Notes: a model not told the origin generated them from the letters alone. A DNA stretch of 64,000 nucleotides from Telluria mixta (GCF_029223865.1 NZ_CP119520.1:1488001-1552000), one strand, 5' to 3'; counted from the first letter of the stretch, positions 1-10,584 are shown. Made by a program: numbers and translations.

Positions 1-199
1 ACTGTGGAAACAGTGTTGTTTTTCGTCAGCGCACGATTGGTTCTGTTTGCCGAACATCAACTTAACTGATTAAATAGCATTCTTAGCAGCAATGCTGCGC
101 AAGGATTAAGAAACAGAAGTTTGCGCGACCGGCTTCCGGCCCGCCGCAATACCGAAGAAAAGCACTTCAAATCGGGGCCCGCTTGCGGGCCCTTTTCTT
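1..199 (+). other. Unassigned left edge ending in a plus-strand terminator
   Basis: This stretch has no convincing complete gene. The first 120 bases are clearly richer in A and T than the rest of the window. Short open frames enter from the left edge and stop by about position 72, so the C-terminus of a plus-strand gene could lie here, but nothing is recognisable. A strong hairpin with a T-rich tail closes the region, so some plus-strand transcript (mRNA 3' end or small RNA) probably ends here. I cannot name it. Confidence 0.3.
175..199 (+). terminator. Rho-independent terminator
   Basis: The inverted repeat GGGCCCGC-TT-GCGGGCCC is followed immediately by a run of T interrupted by one C (TTTTCTTTT). 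The orientation fits a plus-strand transcript entering from outside the window. The tail overlaps the end of the minus-strand methyltransferase gene, so the hairpin may also help end that transcript. Confidence 0.75.
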
Positions 200-802
200 T
201 TATCGGCGTTGCCAGATCATCCAGCGTTCCTTGCCGGCGAACACGGGAATCGAATCCTCGACGGCCTCATCGGCCACGCACTCGAACGCGGGCTTCAACA
301 AGCCATCCAGTTCCTCACGCGTGATGCCGAACGGCGGCCCCTTCGGCGCCTCGTCGAAATAAAAATAACCGGCCAGCAGACCACCCTGCCCCAGCAGCTC
401 CGCCCAGCGCCGTGCCATGTCCGGTCGTCGTGCATGCGGCAACGCGCACAGGAACGCCTGCTCGTAGACGAGGTCCAGCGGCTTCTCCGGTGCATACGCA
501 AAGAAATCGGCTTGCCGGATGCGGTCCGCCCACGGCCCGGCCAGCGCGCGGGCGCGGGCGACGGCTTCGGGCGAGAAATCGATGGCGGTAGCGTCCCAGC
601 CGGCCTCGCACATCAGTTTCAGTTCGTGCGCGGAGCCGCAGCCCGGCACCAGCACGACGCGTGGCTGAGAAGAGGCCACGAACCGACGCAACGCCAGCGA
701 CACCCCGCCCCGCTCCCACGGCGTGAAACTGCGCTCAAAGCGCTCGTCCCAGAATTGCGGCGACAGCGGATCGCGGCTGGCGAAATCCGGTGCCAAGGCC
801 AT
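200..802 (-). CDS. TPMT-family SAM-dependent methyltransferase
   Basis: A 200-residue class I SAM-dependent methyltransferase of the thiopurine S-methyltransferase (TPMT) family. The SAM-binding glycine motif VLVPGCGSAHE lies near residue 55, followed by the acidic strand WDATAIDFS. The N-terminal FWDERF...TPWERGG segment is typical of the family. Bacterial members methylate thiol, selenium or tellurium compounds or have unknown small substrates; the actual substrate here is unknown. The start was chosen at the ATG that overlaps the upstream ubiB stop (TAATG), giving a normal family length. It is the last gene of the ubiE-Tim44-ubiJ-ubiB run. A role tied to ubiquinone is only suggested by position. 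Confidence 0.8.
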   Translation of the reverse strand: MALAPDFASRDPLSPQFWDERFERSFTPWERGGVSLALRRFVASSQPRVVLVPGCGSAHELKLMCEAGWDATAIDFSPEAVARARALAGPWADRIRQADFFAYAPEKPLDLVYEQAFLCALPHARRPDMARRWAELLGQGGLLAGYFYFDEAPKGPPFGITREELDGLLKPAFECVADEAVEDSIPVFAGKERWMIWQRR

Positions 803-2370
803 TACAGGCCCCAGTTCCAGTGGTCCGCGAGATGCATGCCGACGACGAGCACGGCCAGCACGCCCGTCACGCACGCGACGAACATCAAGAGACGGTTCGT
901 GCGGCGCTGCTCGACCAGCAGCATGGCCATGACGGCGTCCTGGTCGATCTCGCGATGCGCATGCCTTTCCAGCACCTGGTGCGCCAGGCGCGGCAGTTGC
1001 GGAAAGATCGCCGCGTAACGGGGCGCCTCGTCGCGCAAGTGGTCGACAAAGGCGCGCCAGCCGACCTGCTCGGCCATCCAGCGCTCCAGGTACGGTTTCG
1101 CGGTCTTCCACAGGTCGAGGTCCGGGTCGAGCTGGCGGCCCAGGCCTTCGATGTTCAGCATCGTCTTCTGCAACAGCACGAGTTGCGGCTGCACTTCGAC
1201 GTTGAAGCGGCGCGACGTCTGGAACAGGCGCAGCAGCACCTGACCGAAGGAAATGTCTTTCAGGGGACGGTCGAAGATCGGCTCGCACGTGGCGCGCACG
1301 GCGGCTTCCAGTTCGTCGACGCGGGTCTCGCGCGGCGCCCAGCCCGATTCGATGTGCGCCTCGGCCACGCGCTTGTAGTCGCGACGGAAGAACGCGAGGA
1401 AGTTCTGCGACAGGTAGTCCTTGTCGAAATCGTTCAGCGTGCCGACGATGCCGAAGTCCAGCGCGATGTAGCGCCCGAACGTGTCAGGATCGATCGACAC
1501 GAGGATATTACCCGGGTGCATGTCCGCGTGAAAAAACCCGTCGCGGAAGACTTGCGTGAAGAAGATTTCGACGCCATCGCTGGACAATTTCTTGAGGTCG
1601 ACGCCGGCCGCGACGAGACGGTCCGTCTGCGAGATCGGGATGCCGTTCATGCGCTCCATCACGATCACGCTGCTGGAGCAATAGTCCCAGTACATCTCCG
1701 GCACCATCAGCAAATCGGAATTCGCAAAATTGCGGCGCAGCTGGCTCGCATTGGCGGCCTCGCGCATCAGGTCGAGCTCGTCGTGCAGGTATTTATCGAA
1801 CTCGGCCACGACCTCGCGCGGCTTCAAGCGGCGGCTGTCGGCCCACACCTTTTCGATGAGACTGGCGGCCATCTGCATCAGGGCAATGTCTTCGTCGATC
1901 GTGGTCTTCATGCCCGGACGCAGCACTTTCACCGCGACCTGCTTACCATTCTTGAGCTCGGCAAAGTGCACCTGGGCGATCGATGCGGATGCGACCGGCG
2001 TGCGCTCGAACGAAGCGAACAATGTCTCGGGTGAGGCGCCGAGGGACCGCGTGATCTGGGCGACGGCCAGGTCGGAAGGGAACGGCGGCACGCGGTCCTG
2101 CAACAGCGACAGCTCGGCCACGATGTCCGGCGGCATCAGGTCGGGCCGGGTCGACAGCACCTGGCCGAATTTCACGAAGATCGGGCCCAGCTCTTCCAGC
2201 GCGAGACGCAGGCGGATCGCGCGCGGCGACGTGATGCGGCGCCAGAAGAAGACGGTATTGATCAGGCGGGCGGTGCGGGGTACGTGCAGGCCGGAAATCG
2301 CGATCTCGTCCAGGCCATATTTGACGATGACGGTGAAGATCTTCAGCAGGCGCAGGAATTTCAGGATCAT
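802..2370 (-). CDS. ubiB: Ubiquinone biosynthesis protein UbiB (ABC1/ADCK atypical kinase)
   Basis: A 522-residue UbiB-family atypical kinase/ATPase, needed for ubiquinone biosynthesis and thought to handle or extract lipid intermediates at the membrane. Visible hallmarks are the KxGQ motif (FVKFGQ, about residues 65-70), the alanine-rich nucleotide loop ASIAQVH (129-135), the nearby lysine in VAVKVL, the HADMHPGN catalytic motif and the ALDFGIVG metal-binding motif. A hydrophobic segment near the C-terminus (about 494-516) is the expected membrane anchor. Length matches E. coli UbiB (546 aa). Its ATG overlaps the ubiJ stop by ATGA and its stop overlaps the next start, so ubiJ-ubiB-methyltransferase are translationally coupled. 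Confidence 0.95.
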   Translation of the reverse strand: MILKFLRLLKIFTVIVKYGLDEIAISGLHVPRTARLINTVFFWRRITSPRAIRLRLALEELGPIFVKFGQVLSTRPDLMPPDIVAELSLLQDRVPPFPSDLAVAQITRSLGASPETLFASFERTPVASASIAQVHFAELKNGKQVAVKVLRPGMKTTIDEDIALMQMAASLIEKVWADSRRLKPREVVAEFDKYLHDELDLMREAANASQLRRNFANSDLLMVPEMYWDYCSSSVIVMERMNGIPISQTDRLVAAGVDLKKLSSDGVEIFFTQVFRDGFFHADMHPGNILVSIDPDTFGRYIALDFGIVGTLNDFDKDYLSQNFLAFFRRDYKRVAEAHIESGWAPRETRVDELEAAVRATCEPIFDRPLKDISFGQVLLRLFQTSRRFNVEVQPQLVLLQKTMLNIEGLGRQLDPDLDLWKTAKPYLERWMAEQVGWRAFVDHLRDEAPRYAAIFPQLPRLAHQVLERHAHREIDQDAVMAMLLVEQRRTNRLLMFVACVTGVLAVLVVGMHLADHWNWGL

Positions 2371-3023
2371 CAGTGGTCCGAAGGCGTGTCAGGGGTCGTC
2401 GGAACGGGAGCGATGCTGCGTGCAGCGAGCTTCTGCTCCAGTTTGGCGATGCGCTTGGCCGTGCGCTCGACGTCGTCGCGCAGGCGGCCGACGTCGTCGG
2501 CGAAATGATCGACAGTGGCCGGGCGCACGAGCACGCGGCGTTCTTCCAGCAGGAATTCGGCGACGTTTTCCGCGAGCCGGCGTCCGGCCGTGGCCGCGCC
2601 CGTCATCGCGGAACGCGCGCCGCCGGCCAGGCACACGGCGCCGATCGGCCCGACCACCCGCTCGAGGTCGTGCTCGGCATCCCAGCGCAGGCCCTTGGAC
2701 AATTGCGAGATCGTGTTGGCGAACTCGGCATCACCCTCGATGCGTACGTACGAAAACGCGCGGTCGCGGTTCTGCAGGATCAGCGGCAGGTCGGACAGCT
2801 TGACGTGGATGGTGACGCTGGCCGCGTCGTCGACGCCCGCCGTCTCGAGCATGCCGTCGCGCGCCACGCGCATGCGCAGGGCGAGATGTCCGGTATCGAT
2901 GACGGCGGTCTTGCCGGCATGGCGCATCAACGCGTCGCGCGCCCATGCTTCCTGTGCCAGCAGGTGGTTGATCGTCGCTACGGCCGGGGCCGAGGGCGAC
3001 AGGAAAGAGGGAGTCGAAGACAT
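2370..3023 (-). CDS. ubiJ: Ubiquinone biosynthesis accessory factor UbiJ (SCP2 domain)
   Basis: A 217-residue protein with an SCP2 lipid-binding fold (residues about 15-110) and a C-terminal coiled-coil ([22 protein letters not shown]), the standard UbiJ architecture. UbiJ organises the soluble ubiquinone-biosynthesis complex and binds the isoprenoid tail. The ATG at 3023 is preferred over an in-frame GTG at 3041 because the latter lies next to the upstream terminator. The gene sits directly before ubiB with an ATGA overlap. The neighbouring ubiE, one gene upstream, completes the usual ubiE-ubiJ-ubiB grouping, here interrupted by a Tim44-like gene. Confidence 0.88.
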   Translation of the reverse strand: MSSTPSFLSPSAPAVATINHLLAQEAWARDALMRHAGKTAVIDTGHLALRMRVARDGMLETAGVDDAASVTIHVKLSDLPLILQNRDRAFSYVRIEGDAEFANTISQLSKGLRWDAEHDLERVVGPIGAVCLAGGARSAMTGAATAGRRLAENVAEFLLEERRVLVRPATVDHFADDVGRLRDDVERTAKRIAKLEQKLAARSIAPVPTTPDTPSDH

Positions 3024-3048
3024 GACGTGTTTGGTGTTCACAAAATAA

Positions 3049-3074
3049 AACCGCCCGGCATAGGTCGGGCGGTT
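3049..3074 (-). terminator. Terminator after the Tim44-like gene
   Basis: On the minus strand AACCGCCCG and CGGGCGGTT form a 9-bp stem followed by TTATTTTG. It lies between the Tim44-like gene and ubiJ, so it can end or attenuate the ubiE-Tim44 transcript before ubiJ. Confidence 0.7.
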
Positions 3075-3135
3075 TCGATCTTACCAGTTCACCAGAGCAT
3101 AAACCCCGGAGCACGGAACTTTTCTTGCGAAAATT

Positions 3136-4083
3136 TTAAGTGATCTGCTGAATGCCCGCCAGGACCCAGCCGCCATTGCCGGCCAGCGGCTTCGCCAGGT
3201 TCCAGACTTCGACGAACGGTTCCGGCGCCGCGCCCGGCGCGTTGCGGATCATGCCGTTGAACTGGACGCTCGCCAGGTAATCGCGGTCGGTCGTCTCGAT
3301 GCCCAGCAGCTGCGAATCGATGCTGACGACTTCCGTATAGTCCGGCTGGCCGCCCCGCTCCTGGATCTGCAGCGACAGTTCGGCGTACACCTCGGGCGAC
3401 GTGAATTCGCGCAGGTCGGCCAGGTCGCCGCGGTCCCAGGCCGCTTGCATGCGGATGAACGAGGACCTGGCGTGGCGCAGGAACGCTTCCGTGTCGAACC
3501 CGGCCGGCACGCCCCACTGCTCGTGCGCGGGCGCGGCCTTGTCGAGGGACGGCGCGTTCGAGAAGCCCGACTGGAAGCCGCCCTGGTTGCCGGCATAGGC
3601 ATTGTTCAGGCCGGAACCGATTTCAGGCGTGGCCGAGGCCGGCACGGGATTCTGGTTAAAACCCGTAAAAGTCGGGTTGGCCGGCGTGTCCTTGCGGCGG
3701 AACATGCGGATGATGAACATCACGGCGAACACGAGCAGCAGGATCATCAGGATCGACGACAGGGCGCTGGCCATCGCGCCGCCGATGCCGAAGTGCGAGA
3801 ACAGCGCGCCCAGGCCGAGTCCCAGCAACGCCCCGCCCAGCACGCCTTTCCACATGCTCGGCCGCTTCTGCGGCACCTGGGCCGGCGCCATCGGGGCCGG
3901 AGCCGGACGCTGGTACGACGGCTGCTGGGCAGGCGTGGGAGCCGGTGCCGGCGCCGGAGCACGCATGCGGCTCACGGACTGCGACTGGCGGCCGAAGGAA
4001 CGGCCACCGCCGACCGGGCGCGCATCGGCGACGCTGGACAGCGTCATCAGCGCGATCATCATGCTGGCCAAAAACTTTTTCAT
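3136..4083 (-). CDS. Tim44-like domain membrane protein
   Basis: A 315-residue protein. Residues 1-22 form a signal peptide or signal anchor ending ...SVADA. A proline/alanine-rich stretch follows (about 45-75), then a glycine-rich hydrophobic helix (about 80-105) and a clear transmembrane helix (SSILMILLLVFAVMFIIRMF, about 108-128). The C-terminal 140 residues are a Tim44-like (calponin/import-inner-membrane) domain containing RMQAAWDRGDLADLREFTSPEVY. Proteins of this type are common next to ubi genes in betaproteobacteria; their function is not established. The start codon is 9 bases after the ubiE stop and preceded by GAGGTGA, so it is co-transcribed with ubiE. Confidence 0.85.
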   Translation of the reverse strand: MKKFLASMMIALMTLSSVADARPVGGGRSFGRQSQSVSRMRAPAPAPAPTPAQQPSYQRPAPAPMAPAQVPQKRPSMWKGVLGGALLGLGLGALFSHFGIGGAMASALSSILMILLLVFAVMFIIRMFRRKDTPANPTFTGFNQNPVPASATPEIGSGLNNAYAGNQGGFQSGFSNAPSLDKAAPAHEQWGVPAGFDTEAFLRHARSSFIRMQAAWDRGDLADLREFTSPEVYAELSLQIQERGGQPDYTEVVSIDSQLLGIETTDRDYLASVQFNGMIRNAPGAAPEPFVEVWNLAKPLAGNGGWVLAGIQQIT

Positions 4084-4092
4084 CAGCTCACC

Positions 4093-4827
4093 TCAAAGTT
4101 TGATGCCGGTGTGCAGTGCGGCCACACCGGCCGTCAGGTTGTAGTACTGCACTCTTTCCAGGCCCGCCGTTTCCATCATGGCCTTCAGCGTTTCCTGGTC
4201 CGGATGCATGCGGATCGATTCCGCCAGATACCGGTAGCTTTCCGCATCGTTGGCGATGCGCTGGCCCAGCCACGGCAGCACCGAGAACGAGTACACGTCG
4301 TACGGCTTTTGCAGCGGCGCCGCCACTTTCGAAAACTCCAGCACCAGCAACTTGCCGCCCGGCTTGAGCACCCGGCGCATTTCCGCCAGTGCCTGATCCT
4401 TGTGCGTCATGTTGCGCAGGCCAAAGGCCACGCTGACCCGATCGAAATAATTGTCCGGGAACGGCAGTTTTTCCGCGTCACAGAGTAATGTGGGGGTGAC
4501 AAGACCTTTGTTCAATAGACGATCGCGGCCCACGCGCAGCATCGACTCGTTGATGTCCGTGAGCCAGACCTCGCCACTCGGCCCCGCCGCCTTGGCAAAC
4601 GCCTTCGACAGGTCGCCCGTGCCGCCCGCGATGTCGAGCACCTTGAAGCCGGGACGGATGCCGGCCTGGGCGATGGTGAACGCCTTCCACACGCGGTGCA
4701 GGCCGGCGGACATCAGGTCGTTCATCACGTCGTATTTGGACGCGACCGAGTGGAATACCTTGGCTACCTCGTGGACCTTCTCGTCTTCCGAGACGGTCTT
4801 GTAGCCGAAATGGGTGGTGTTGGTCAT
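4093..4827 (-). CDS. ubiE: Bifunctional demethylmenaquinone/ubiquinone methyltransferase UbiE
   Basis: A 244-residue SAM-dependent C-methyltransferase that methylates the benzoquinol ring in ubiquinone synthesis (and demethylmenaquinol where present). The family signatures are plain: FGYKTV near the N-terminus, [20 protein letters not shown], the SAM motif [12 protein letters not shown], and [24 protein letters not shown]. Length equals the E. coli enzyme (251 aa). It is the first gene of the minus-strand cluster, divergent from the cold-shock gene, so a promoter should lie in 4828-4990. Confidence 0.97.
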   Translation of the reverse strand: MTNTTHFGYKTVSEDEKVHEVAKVFHSVASKYDVMNDLMSAGLHRVWKAFTIAQAGIRPGFKVLDIAGGTGDLSKAFAKAAGPSGEVWLTDINESMLRVGRDRLLNKGLVTPTLLCDAEKLPFPDNYFDRVSVAFGLRNMTHKDQALAEMRRVLKPGGKLLVLEFSKVAAPLQKPYDVYSFSVLPWLGQRIANDAESYRYLAESIRMHPDQETLKAMMETAGLERVQYYNLTAGVAALHTGIKL

Positions 4828-4990
4828 AGTAGCAAGCCGTTTAGTCTTGCCACATTATACAAGCCGGGGTGTCTCGCCCGGCTTAAAGATGGCTTACCCG
4901 GGCGGACGCGATGAAAACGTTTGCGGCGACGTTAATGTCGGCTTTACCACACACGATAACAATCGTGCATCCCAATTGTTAAAACTCTGC

Positions 4991-4996
4991 TTATAA
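4991..4996 (+). promoter_or_regulatory. Probable -10 element of the cold-shock gene
   Basis: A perfect TATAAT lies about 110 bases upstream of the cold-shock gene start. No good -35 is visible at the right spacing. The implied 5' leader of about 100 nt is normal for cspA-type mRNAs, whose leader folds control cold expression. Confidence 0.45.
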
Positions 4997-5105
4997 TGGA
5001 TTTCGCTTGCGCACAGTCTGGAACAGGGATGTTTTATCGCTTAACCATGTGCTGCCGGCGACAACTCATTACTGTTTAAAAAAAATCTTCTTGAGAGAGA
5101 GAAAT

Positions 5106-5309
5106 ATGGCGACTGGCACCGTGAAATGGTTCAACGACGCAAAAGGCTTTGGCTTCATCAAACCTGACGATGGTGGCGACGATCTGTTCGCACACTTCTC
5201 GGCCATCAATTCGGCCGGCTTCAAATCGCTGGCGGAAAACCAGCGCGTCACGTTCGACGTGACCTCCGGCCCGAAGGGCAAGCAGGCAGCAAACATCCAG
5301 CCGCAATAA
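5106..5309 (+). CDS. Cold-shock protein (CspA family)
   Basis: A 67-residue single cold-shock domain protein, an RNA/DNA-binding OB fold acting as RNA chaperone. It carries both RNP motifs: KGFGFI (RNP1) and DLFAHFSAI (RNP2 region). The ATG was chosen because it gives the canonical [10 protein letters not shown] start and follows GAGAGAGAAAT, a purine-rich ribosome site. A paralogue lies at 56344 with a similar leader arrangement. It is monocistronic: a terminator follows. Confidence 0.95.
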   Translation: MATGTVKWFNDAKGFGFIKPDDGGDDLFAHFSAINSAGFKSLAENQRVTFDVTSGPKGKQAANIQPQ

Positions 5310-5361
5310 TTCCCGACCGGGACCGCAGACAGGATTACGCCGGCCCACCAGGCTGGCAAAG

Positions 5362-5396
5362 AAAAAAGCGCCGTGTGGTACACCGGCGCTTTTTTC
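5362..5396. terminator. Bidirectional terminator
   Basis: A stem of AAAAAAGCGCCG with CGGCGCTTTTTT gives A-tract/stem/T-tract symmetry, usable from both strands. It separates the plus-strand cold-shock gene from the convergent minus-strand DUF971 gene. Confidence 0.85.
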
Positions 5397-5410
5397 ATTC
5401 GTGGCTACAA

Positions 5411-5839
5411 TTAGTGGCTGCAGCCCCCGCCGCTGCCGCAACCGCCACCCTTCGGCCCGGCCGCCGGCACGGCGCTCGCCTCGCGGCCGCTGTCGCCTTC
5501 ATACCCCGCCGCATGCAGGCGGCTCAGGTAATCCTGCCACAGGGCGTCGTGCTCGTTACCCAGCTTGTACAGGTAATCCCACGTGAAAATGCCGGACTCG
5601 TGGCCGTCCGTGAACAGCGGCTTGACGCCATAGTTCCCGACCGGCTCGACGCCGCGGATGCCCACGTCGCGCTTGCCGACCTGCAGCACTTCCTGGCCCG
5701 GGCCGTGGCCCTTCACTTCGGCCGATGGCGAGTACACGCGCATCAGCTCGAACGGAATGGAGAACGCGGCGCCGTCGTCGAAGGCGATTTCGAGGATCTT
5801 CGATTGCTGGCGGATGGTCAGGTTGGTGGGGGTGGGCAT
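5411..5839 (-). CDS. DUF971 domain protein with Cys/Gly-rich tail
   Basis: A 142-residue protein with a DUF971 (GBBH-like N-terminal) domain spanning about residues 10-100, with the family segments FELMRVYSPSAEVKGHG and DGHESGIFTWDYLYKLG. In the eukaryotic gamma-butyrobetaine hydroxylase this small domain binds zinc; bacterial stand-alone copies are implicated in Fe-S or metal handling but are poorly defined. The tail ends GGGCGSGGGCSH, with two cysteines and a histidine, which could bind metal. A second DUF971 protein is encoded at 39144. An inverted-repeat element follows upstream of its start. Confidence 0.85.
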   Translation of the reverse strand: MPTPTNLTIRQQSKILEIAFDDGAAFSIPFELMRVYSPSAEVKGHGPGQEVLQVGKRDVGIRGVEPVGNYGVKPLFTDGHESGIFTWDYLYKLGNEHDALWQDYLSRLHAAGYEGDSGREASAVPAAGPKGGGCGSGGGCSH

Positions 5840-5870
5840 GATGGGGTCCGTTCAGTAGCAAAGCAAGAAC

Positions 5871-5949
5871 GTCATTCCCGCGCACGCGGGAATCCATAAT
5901 GAGCTGATCGAAGATACTCTGCATGGATTCCCGCTTTCGCGGGAATGAC
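5871..5949. repeat. dRS3/REP-like inverted repeat pair
   Basis: Two imperfectly inverted arms (5871-5897 and 5923-5949) each contain a small palindrome, for example ATTCCCGCGCACGCGGGAAT. The pattern matches the ATTCCC-N8-GGGAAT core known from Neisseria dRS3 elements and REP-like repeats. Related pairs occur at 36378-36455 and 44927-45008. It lies in the gap between the HIT and DUF971 genes. Confidence 0.8.
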
Positions 5950-5962
5950 GGCGGTACATATT

Positions 5963-6385
5963 TTAGCGGTCGGTGAACCTGCGTGCGATCGCCTCCGCCA
6001 GTTGCGGCACCCGCGCCCGGCGCGCGACCAGCACCGCCTCGTCCGTCGTGCGCTGCGCCTGCGCCCACACGGGCGCGGGGAAGTGCGCGTCGTCGGCGTA
6101 GCGCGGGATCACGTGCCAGTGCAGGTGCGGCACCACATTGCCGAGGCTGGCGACATTGACCTTCAGCGGCTGCATCACCTCGCGCACGGCGAGTTCCAGC
6201 TTGTACACCGCGTCGTTCAGCAGCAGGCGATCCTCGTCCGCCAGGTCGCTCACCTCGCGCACATGATCCATCCAGATCACGCGCGCGAAGCCGGGGTAGT
6301 TGGCATCGTCGACGAGAATGACGGCGAACTTGTCGTTATCGACAACCGTCGGCACCGCCAACTCGCACAACTCGCAACCCATCAT
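5963..6385 (-). CDS. HIT family protein
   Basis: A 140-residue histidine-triad protein. The nucleotide hydrolase/transferase motif [10 protein letters not shown] (HxHxH) is present at about residues 85-95, and the start CELCEL resembles other proteobacterial HIT proteins. Such proteins hydrolyse adenylylated or other nucleotide-linked small molecules; substrate unknown. The first of two adjacent ATGs overlaps the end of the oxidoreductase gene upstream, so the two are coupled. Confidence 0.9.
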   Translation of the reverse strand: MMGCELCELAVPTVVDNDKFAVILVDDANYPGFARVIWMDHVREVSDLADEDRLLLNDAVYKLELAVREVMQPLKVNVASLGNVVPHLHWHVIPRYADDAHFPAPVWAQAQRTTDEAVLVARRARVPQLAEAIARRFTDR

Positions 6386-9300
6386 ACGAGCACCCGCTCG
6401 ATGCCGCCGTTGTTGGCGTTGGCGACGTAGTTCGGCAACCAGTTCTCGCCCAGCAGGTGGCGCGCCATCTCGACGACGATGTAGTCGGCCGTGGTGCCCG
6501 AATCGTCGTTGTAGCGCGACAGGCCCTGCAGGCAGGACGGGCAGCTCGTCAGGATCTTGACGTCGCCCTTGAACCCGTCTTCGCGCAGCTTGTCGGCACC
6601 TTTCACCATTTCCTGCTCCTTGCGGAAGCGGACCTGGGTCGAGATGTCCGGACGGCTCACGGCGAACGTGCCCGACTCGCCGCAGCAGCGGTCGTTCTTT
6701 TCGATCTTGACGTTGTCGACGGTCTGCACGAGCGCGTTCACGGTCTTCACCGAATCCTGCAGCTTCATCGGCGTATGGCACGGGTCGTGGTACATGTAGC
6801 GCGTACCGGTGACGCCTTCCAGCTTGACGCCCTTCTCCATCAGGTATTCGTGGATGTCGATGAGGCGGCAGCCCGGGAAGATCTTGTCGAACTCGTAGTT
6901 CGCCAGCGAGTCGTAGCAGGTGCCGCACGACACCACGACCGTCTTGATGTCGAGGTAGTTCAGCGTGTTGGCCATGCGATGGAACAGCACGCGGTTATCC
7001 GTCACCATCTTGTCGGCCTTGTCGTACTGGCCGGCGCCGCGCTGCGGATAGCCGCAGCACAGGTAACCCGGCGGCAGCACGGTCTGCACGCCCACTTCCC
7101 ACAGCATCGCCTGCGTGGCCAGGCCCACCTGCGAGAACAGGCGCTCGGAGCCGCAGCCCGGGAAGTAGAACACGGCTTCCGTATCGGCGTTCGTCACCTT
7201 CGGGTTACGGATGATCGGGATGATCTTGTCGTCCTCGATGTCCAGCAGCGCGCGCGCCGTCTTCTTCGGCAGGTTGCCCGGCATCTTCTTGTTCACGAAG
7301 TGGATCACCTGCTCGCGGATCGGCGCCTTGCCGGTCGTCGGAGGCGGTGCCTTCGTCTGTTCCTTCGCGACGGCCTTCAGCACGGTCGCGCCGAGGCGCT
7401 GGGCCTTGTAGCCCCAGTCGATCATCCCCTTGCGCATCGCGTTGATCGTCGTCGGATCGGTCGCGTTCAGGAAGAACATGCCCGCGCGCTGGGCCGGCTT
7501 GAAGCTGCGCTTGTCCATCTTGCGCAGCAGGTTACGCATGTTCATCGAGACGTCGCCGAAGTCGATGTTGACCGGGCACGGCGTCACGCACTTGTGGCAC
7601 ACGGTGCAGTGGTCGGACACGTCCTCGAATTCTTCCCAGTGGCGGATCGACACGCCGCGGCGCGTCTGCTCTTCGTACAGGAACGCTTCGATCAGCGCGG
7701 ACGTCGCGAGGATCTTGTCGCGCGGCGAGTACAGCAGGTTCGATTGCGGCACGTGCGTCGTGCACACGGGCTTGCACTTGCCGCAGCGCAGGCAGTCCTT
7801 CACGCTGTTGGCGATCTCGCCGATGTCGCTCTGCTGCATGATCAGCGACTCGTGGCCCATCAGGCCGAACGACGGCGTGTACGCGTTGCGCAGGTCGGCG
7901 TACGCGGTGTCGCTGTTCAGCAGCTTGCCCTTGTTGAAGCGGCCTTCCGGGTCCACGCGTTTTTTATAGTCGCGGAAGTCGCGGATCTCGTCCTCGGTGA
8001 GGAATTCCAGCTTCGTGATGCCGATGCCGTGTTCGCCCGAGATGACGCCGTCCAGCGAACGCGCCAGCTTCATGATGCGCTCGACGGCCTTGTGCGCATC
8101 CTGCAGCATCGCGTAGTCGTCCGAGTTCACGGGCAGGTTCGTGTGCACGTTGCCGTCGCCGGCGTGCATGTGCAGCGCGACGAACACGCGCGAACGCAGC
8201 ACGCGCTTGTGGATCGCGGTGGCTTCGGCGAGAATCGGTTCGTAGGCCGCACCGTTGAAGATCTGGCGCAGCGGCGCGCGGATCTCCTGCTTCCACGAGA
8301 CGCGCACGGTATGGTCCTGCACGACGTCGAACAGCTTCGCGTCCGGCTGCTGCGCGAGGCGCGCCTGGAACGTGCCGGTGAGGCCGTCGAGGCCGACGTC
8401 GGCCAGTTTATCCAGCACGGCGCCCAGCGGCTGGTCGAGGTTCGCCAGGATCCACGTCCAGCGCGCGGATACGCGGGCCAGCAGATCGTCGCCCTGCTGT
8501 GGACGGTCGCCGAGGATCTCTTCCTTCGACACGCCTTCGCCGGTGGCGTCGTCCGCCTTCGTCACTTCCAGGTTCCCGGACGCGAAGTAGGCATGCAATT
8601 CTTCGACGAGCTGCAGCTTGTTCTTGATCGACAGTTCGACGTTGATGCGCTCGATGCCGTCCGTGTACTCGCCCATGCGGTTCAGCGGAATGACGACGTC
8701 TTCGTTGATCTTGAAAGCGTTCGTATGGCGCGCGATGGCGGCCGTGCGCGAGCGGTCGAGCCAGAATTTTTTACGGGCTTCCGGGCTGACGGCGACGAAG
8801 CCTTCGCCCACGCGCGTGTTCGCGAGACGCACGACTTCCGACGTGGCCAGCGCGACGGCGTTCTCGTCGTCGCCGACGATGTCGCCGAACAGCGCCATCT
8901 TCGGCAGGGTGCCGCGCTTGGATTTCGTCGCATAGCCGACGGCGCGCAGGTAGCGCTCGTCCAGGTGTTCCAGGCCCGCGAGGCGCAGGCTGGCGAATTC
9001 CGGCTTGCCGCTCTTCGGCAGGCTGTCGAGGTAATCCTTGATCTCGACGATCGACGGGATCGCGTCGCGCGCCTGGCCGAAGAATTCCAGCGCGACGGTG
9101 CGCGTGAACTTCGGCATCTTGTGCAGGATCCAGCGCGACGACGTAATCAGGCCATCGGTGCCCTCTTTCTGGATGCCCGGCAGGCCCGCGAGGAATTTGT
9201 CGGTGACGTCCTTGCCGAGGCCTTCCTTGCGGAAGCGGCGGCCTTCGATGGCCAGCGTCTCGGTGCGGAACGGCTGGCCTTTCGGCGCGCCCTTTTCCGA

Positions 9301-10389
9301 CGGGTGCGTCCATTCGAGCTTGAACGTGGCGACGGGCGCGTCGTGGATCTTGCCCAGGTTGTGGTCGACGCGCGTGACGTCGAGCCAGTCGCCGTTCGGG
9401 TCGACCATGCGCCACGACGCAAGATTGTCCAGCGCGGTGCCCCACAGGACGGCCTTCTTGCCGCCCGCGTTCATCGCGATGTTCCCGCCGATGCAGGAAG
9501 CGTGCGCGGACGTCGGGTCGACGGCGAACACGAAGCCGGCCTTCTCGGCCGCCTGCGACACGCGCTGCGTGACGACGCCGGCGCCCGTGAAGATCGTCGC
9601 GTACTCGCGGTCGACGCCCGGCAGGCGCGTCATCTCGACCTCGCCCATCTGCAGCAGCTTTTCCGTGTTGATCACGGCCGACATCGGCGACAGCGGAATC
9701 GCACCGCCCGTGTAGCCGGTGCCGCCGCCGCGCGGGATGATGGTCAGTCCGAGTTCGATGCAGCCTTTCACCAGGCCGGCCATCTCGTCTTCCGAATCCG
9801 GCAGCAGCACGAGGAACGGGTATTCGACGCGCCAGTCGGTGGCGTCCGTCACGTGCGACGTGCGGTGCATGCCGTCGAAGCGGATGTTGCGTTTATCGGT
9901 GTAGCGGCCCAGCACGGCCTTGGCGCGCTTGCGCAGGTCGTAGGTGTCCGCGAACTCGCGGCCGAAGTCGTCGACGGCCTTGCGCGCGGCGACGAGCAGC
10001 TGCTCGACGGCGGCGCTGCGGCGGCTTGCAGTGGCCGGATCGGACTCGCCCGCATCGACGGTCAGGCGGCGCTTGTCGACTTCCGCCAGGCGGTGATGAA
10101 GCGCTTCGATCAGCTTGGCGCGACGCTTCGGATTGTCCAGCAGGTCGTCCTGGAGGTACGGATTGCGGCGCACGACCCAGATGTCGCCCAGGACTTCGTA
10201 CAGCATGCGGGCCGAGCGCCCGGTCTGGCGGGCACCGCGCAATTCATCCAGCAACTGCCACGATGACTCGCCCAGCAGACGGATCACGATCTCGCGATCG
10301 GAGAACGACGTGTAGTTATAGGGGATTTCGCGCAGCCGGATGGGCGCGTTTTCTTCGAGCAGGGCGTGGATATTGGCAGGAGCGTTCAT
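6382..10389 (-). CDS. DUF3683-type FAD/Fe-S oxidoreductase (D-lactate dehydrogenase/GlcD-GlcF-like)
   Basis: A very large (1335 aa) cytoplasmic oxidoreductase. Order of parts: an N-terminal DUF3683-type region (about 1-150); a PCMH FAD-binding domain with [19 protein letters not shown] (about 225); a FAD-oxidase C-terminal region containing [14 protein letters not shown]; two 4Fe-4S motifs, [11 protein letters not shown] and [13 protein letters not shown]; and two CCG cysteine-rich domains with [27 protein letters not shown] and [10 protein letters not shown]. It thus fuses the equivalents of GlcD and GlcF. The likely reaction is oxidation of a 2-hydroxy acid such as D-lactate with electron delivery to the quinone pool, but substrate is inferred. 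It forms an operon with the HIT gene. Confidence 0.9.
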   Translation of the reverse strand: MNAPANIHALLEENAPIRLREIPYNYTSFSDREIVIRLLGESSWQLLDELRGARQTGRSARMLYEVLGDIWVVRRNPYLQDDLLDNPKRRAKLIEALHHRLAEVDKRRLTVDAGESDPATASRRSAAVEQLLVAARKAVDDFGREFADTYDLRKRAKAVLGRYTDKRNIRFDGMHRTSHVTDATDWRVEYPFLVLLPDSEDEMAGLVKGCIELGLTIIPRGGGTGYTGGAIPLSPMSAVINTEKLLQMGEVEMTRLPGVDREYATIFTGAGVVTQRVSQAAEKAGFVFAVDPTSAHASCIGGNIAMNAGGKKAVLWGTALDNLASWRMVDPNGDWLDVTRVDHNLGKIHDAPVATFKLEWTHPSEKGAPKGQPFRTETLAIEGRRFRKEGLGKDVTDKFLAGLPGIQKEGTDGLITSSRWILHKMPKFTRTVALEFFGQARDAIPSIVEIKDYLDSLPKSGKPEFASLRLAGLEHLDERYLRAVGYATKSKRGTLPKMALFGDIVGDDENAVALATSEVVRLANTRVGEGFVAVSPEARKKFWLDRSRTAAIARHTNAFKINEDVVIPLNRMGEYTDGIERINVELSIKNKLQLVEELHAYFASGNLEVTKADDATGEGVSKEEILGDRPQQGDDLLARVSARWTWILANLDQPLGAVLDKLADVGLDGLTGTFQARLAQQPDAKLFDVVQDHTVRVSWKQEIRAPLRQIFNGAAYEPILAEATAIHKRVLRSRVFVALHMHAGDGNVHTNLPVNSDDYAMLQDAHKAVERIMKLARSLDGVISGEHGIGITKLEFLTEDEIRDFRDYKKRVDPEGRFNKGKLLNSDTAYADLRNAYTPSFGLMGHESLIMQQSDIGEIANSVKDCLRCGKCKPVCTTHVPQSNLLYSPRDKILATSALIEAFLYEEQTRRGVSIRHWEEFEDVSDHCTVCHKCVTPCPVNIDFGDVSMNMRNLLRKMDKRSFKPAQRAGMFFLNATDPTTINAMRKGMIDWGYKAQRLGATVLKAVAKEQTKAPPPTTGKAPIREQVIHFVNKKMPGNLPKKTARALLDIEDDKIIPIIRNPKVTNADTEAVFYFPGCGSERLFSQVGLATQAMLWEVGVQTVLPPGYLCCGYPQRGAGQYDKADKMVTDNRVLFHRMANTLNYLDIKTVVVSCGTCYDSLANYEFDKIFPGCRLIDIHEYLMEKGVKLEGVTGTRYMYHDPCHTPMKLQDSVKTVNALVQTVDNVKIEKNDRCCGESGTFAVSRPDISTQVRFRKEQEMVKGADKLREDGFKGDVKILTSCPSCLQGLSRYNDDSGTTADYIVVEMARHLLGENWLPNYVANANNGGIERVLV

Positions 10390-10584
10390 GGGGAGATCGA
10401 CTGTCGTACTGACGCGTAGGACTCTCTATTCTAGCTTATTGCGATGCACCACGCTGGGGAAGGAATAATTTTTGCAACGGTGGAGAAGCAGAAACGGACG
10501 GAAAACGACGCTTCCGCTCAAATTTGTTTTGGCTGAATGCAAGATTTTCCGGCGAAAGCTCGGCGTGATGAAAGAACAGGCATC

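Noticed and set aside
6457..10266. A 1269-codon open frame on the plus strand
   Set aside because: It is the antisense of the FAD/Fe-S oxidoreductase; its composition is rich in Arg, His, Val and Asp as expected of high-GC antisense, and no family motifs appear.
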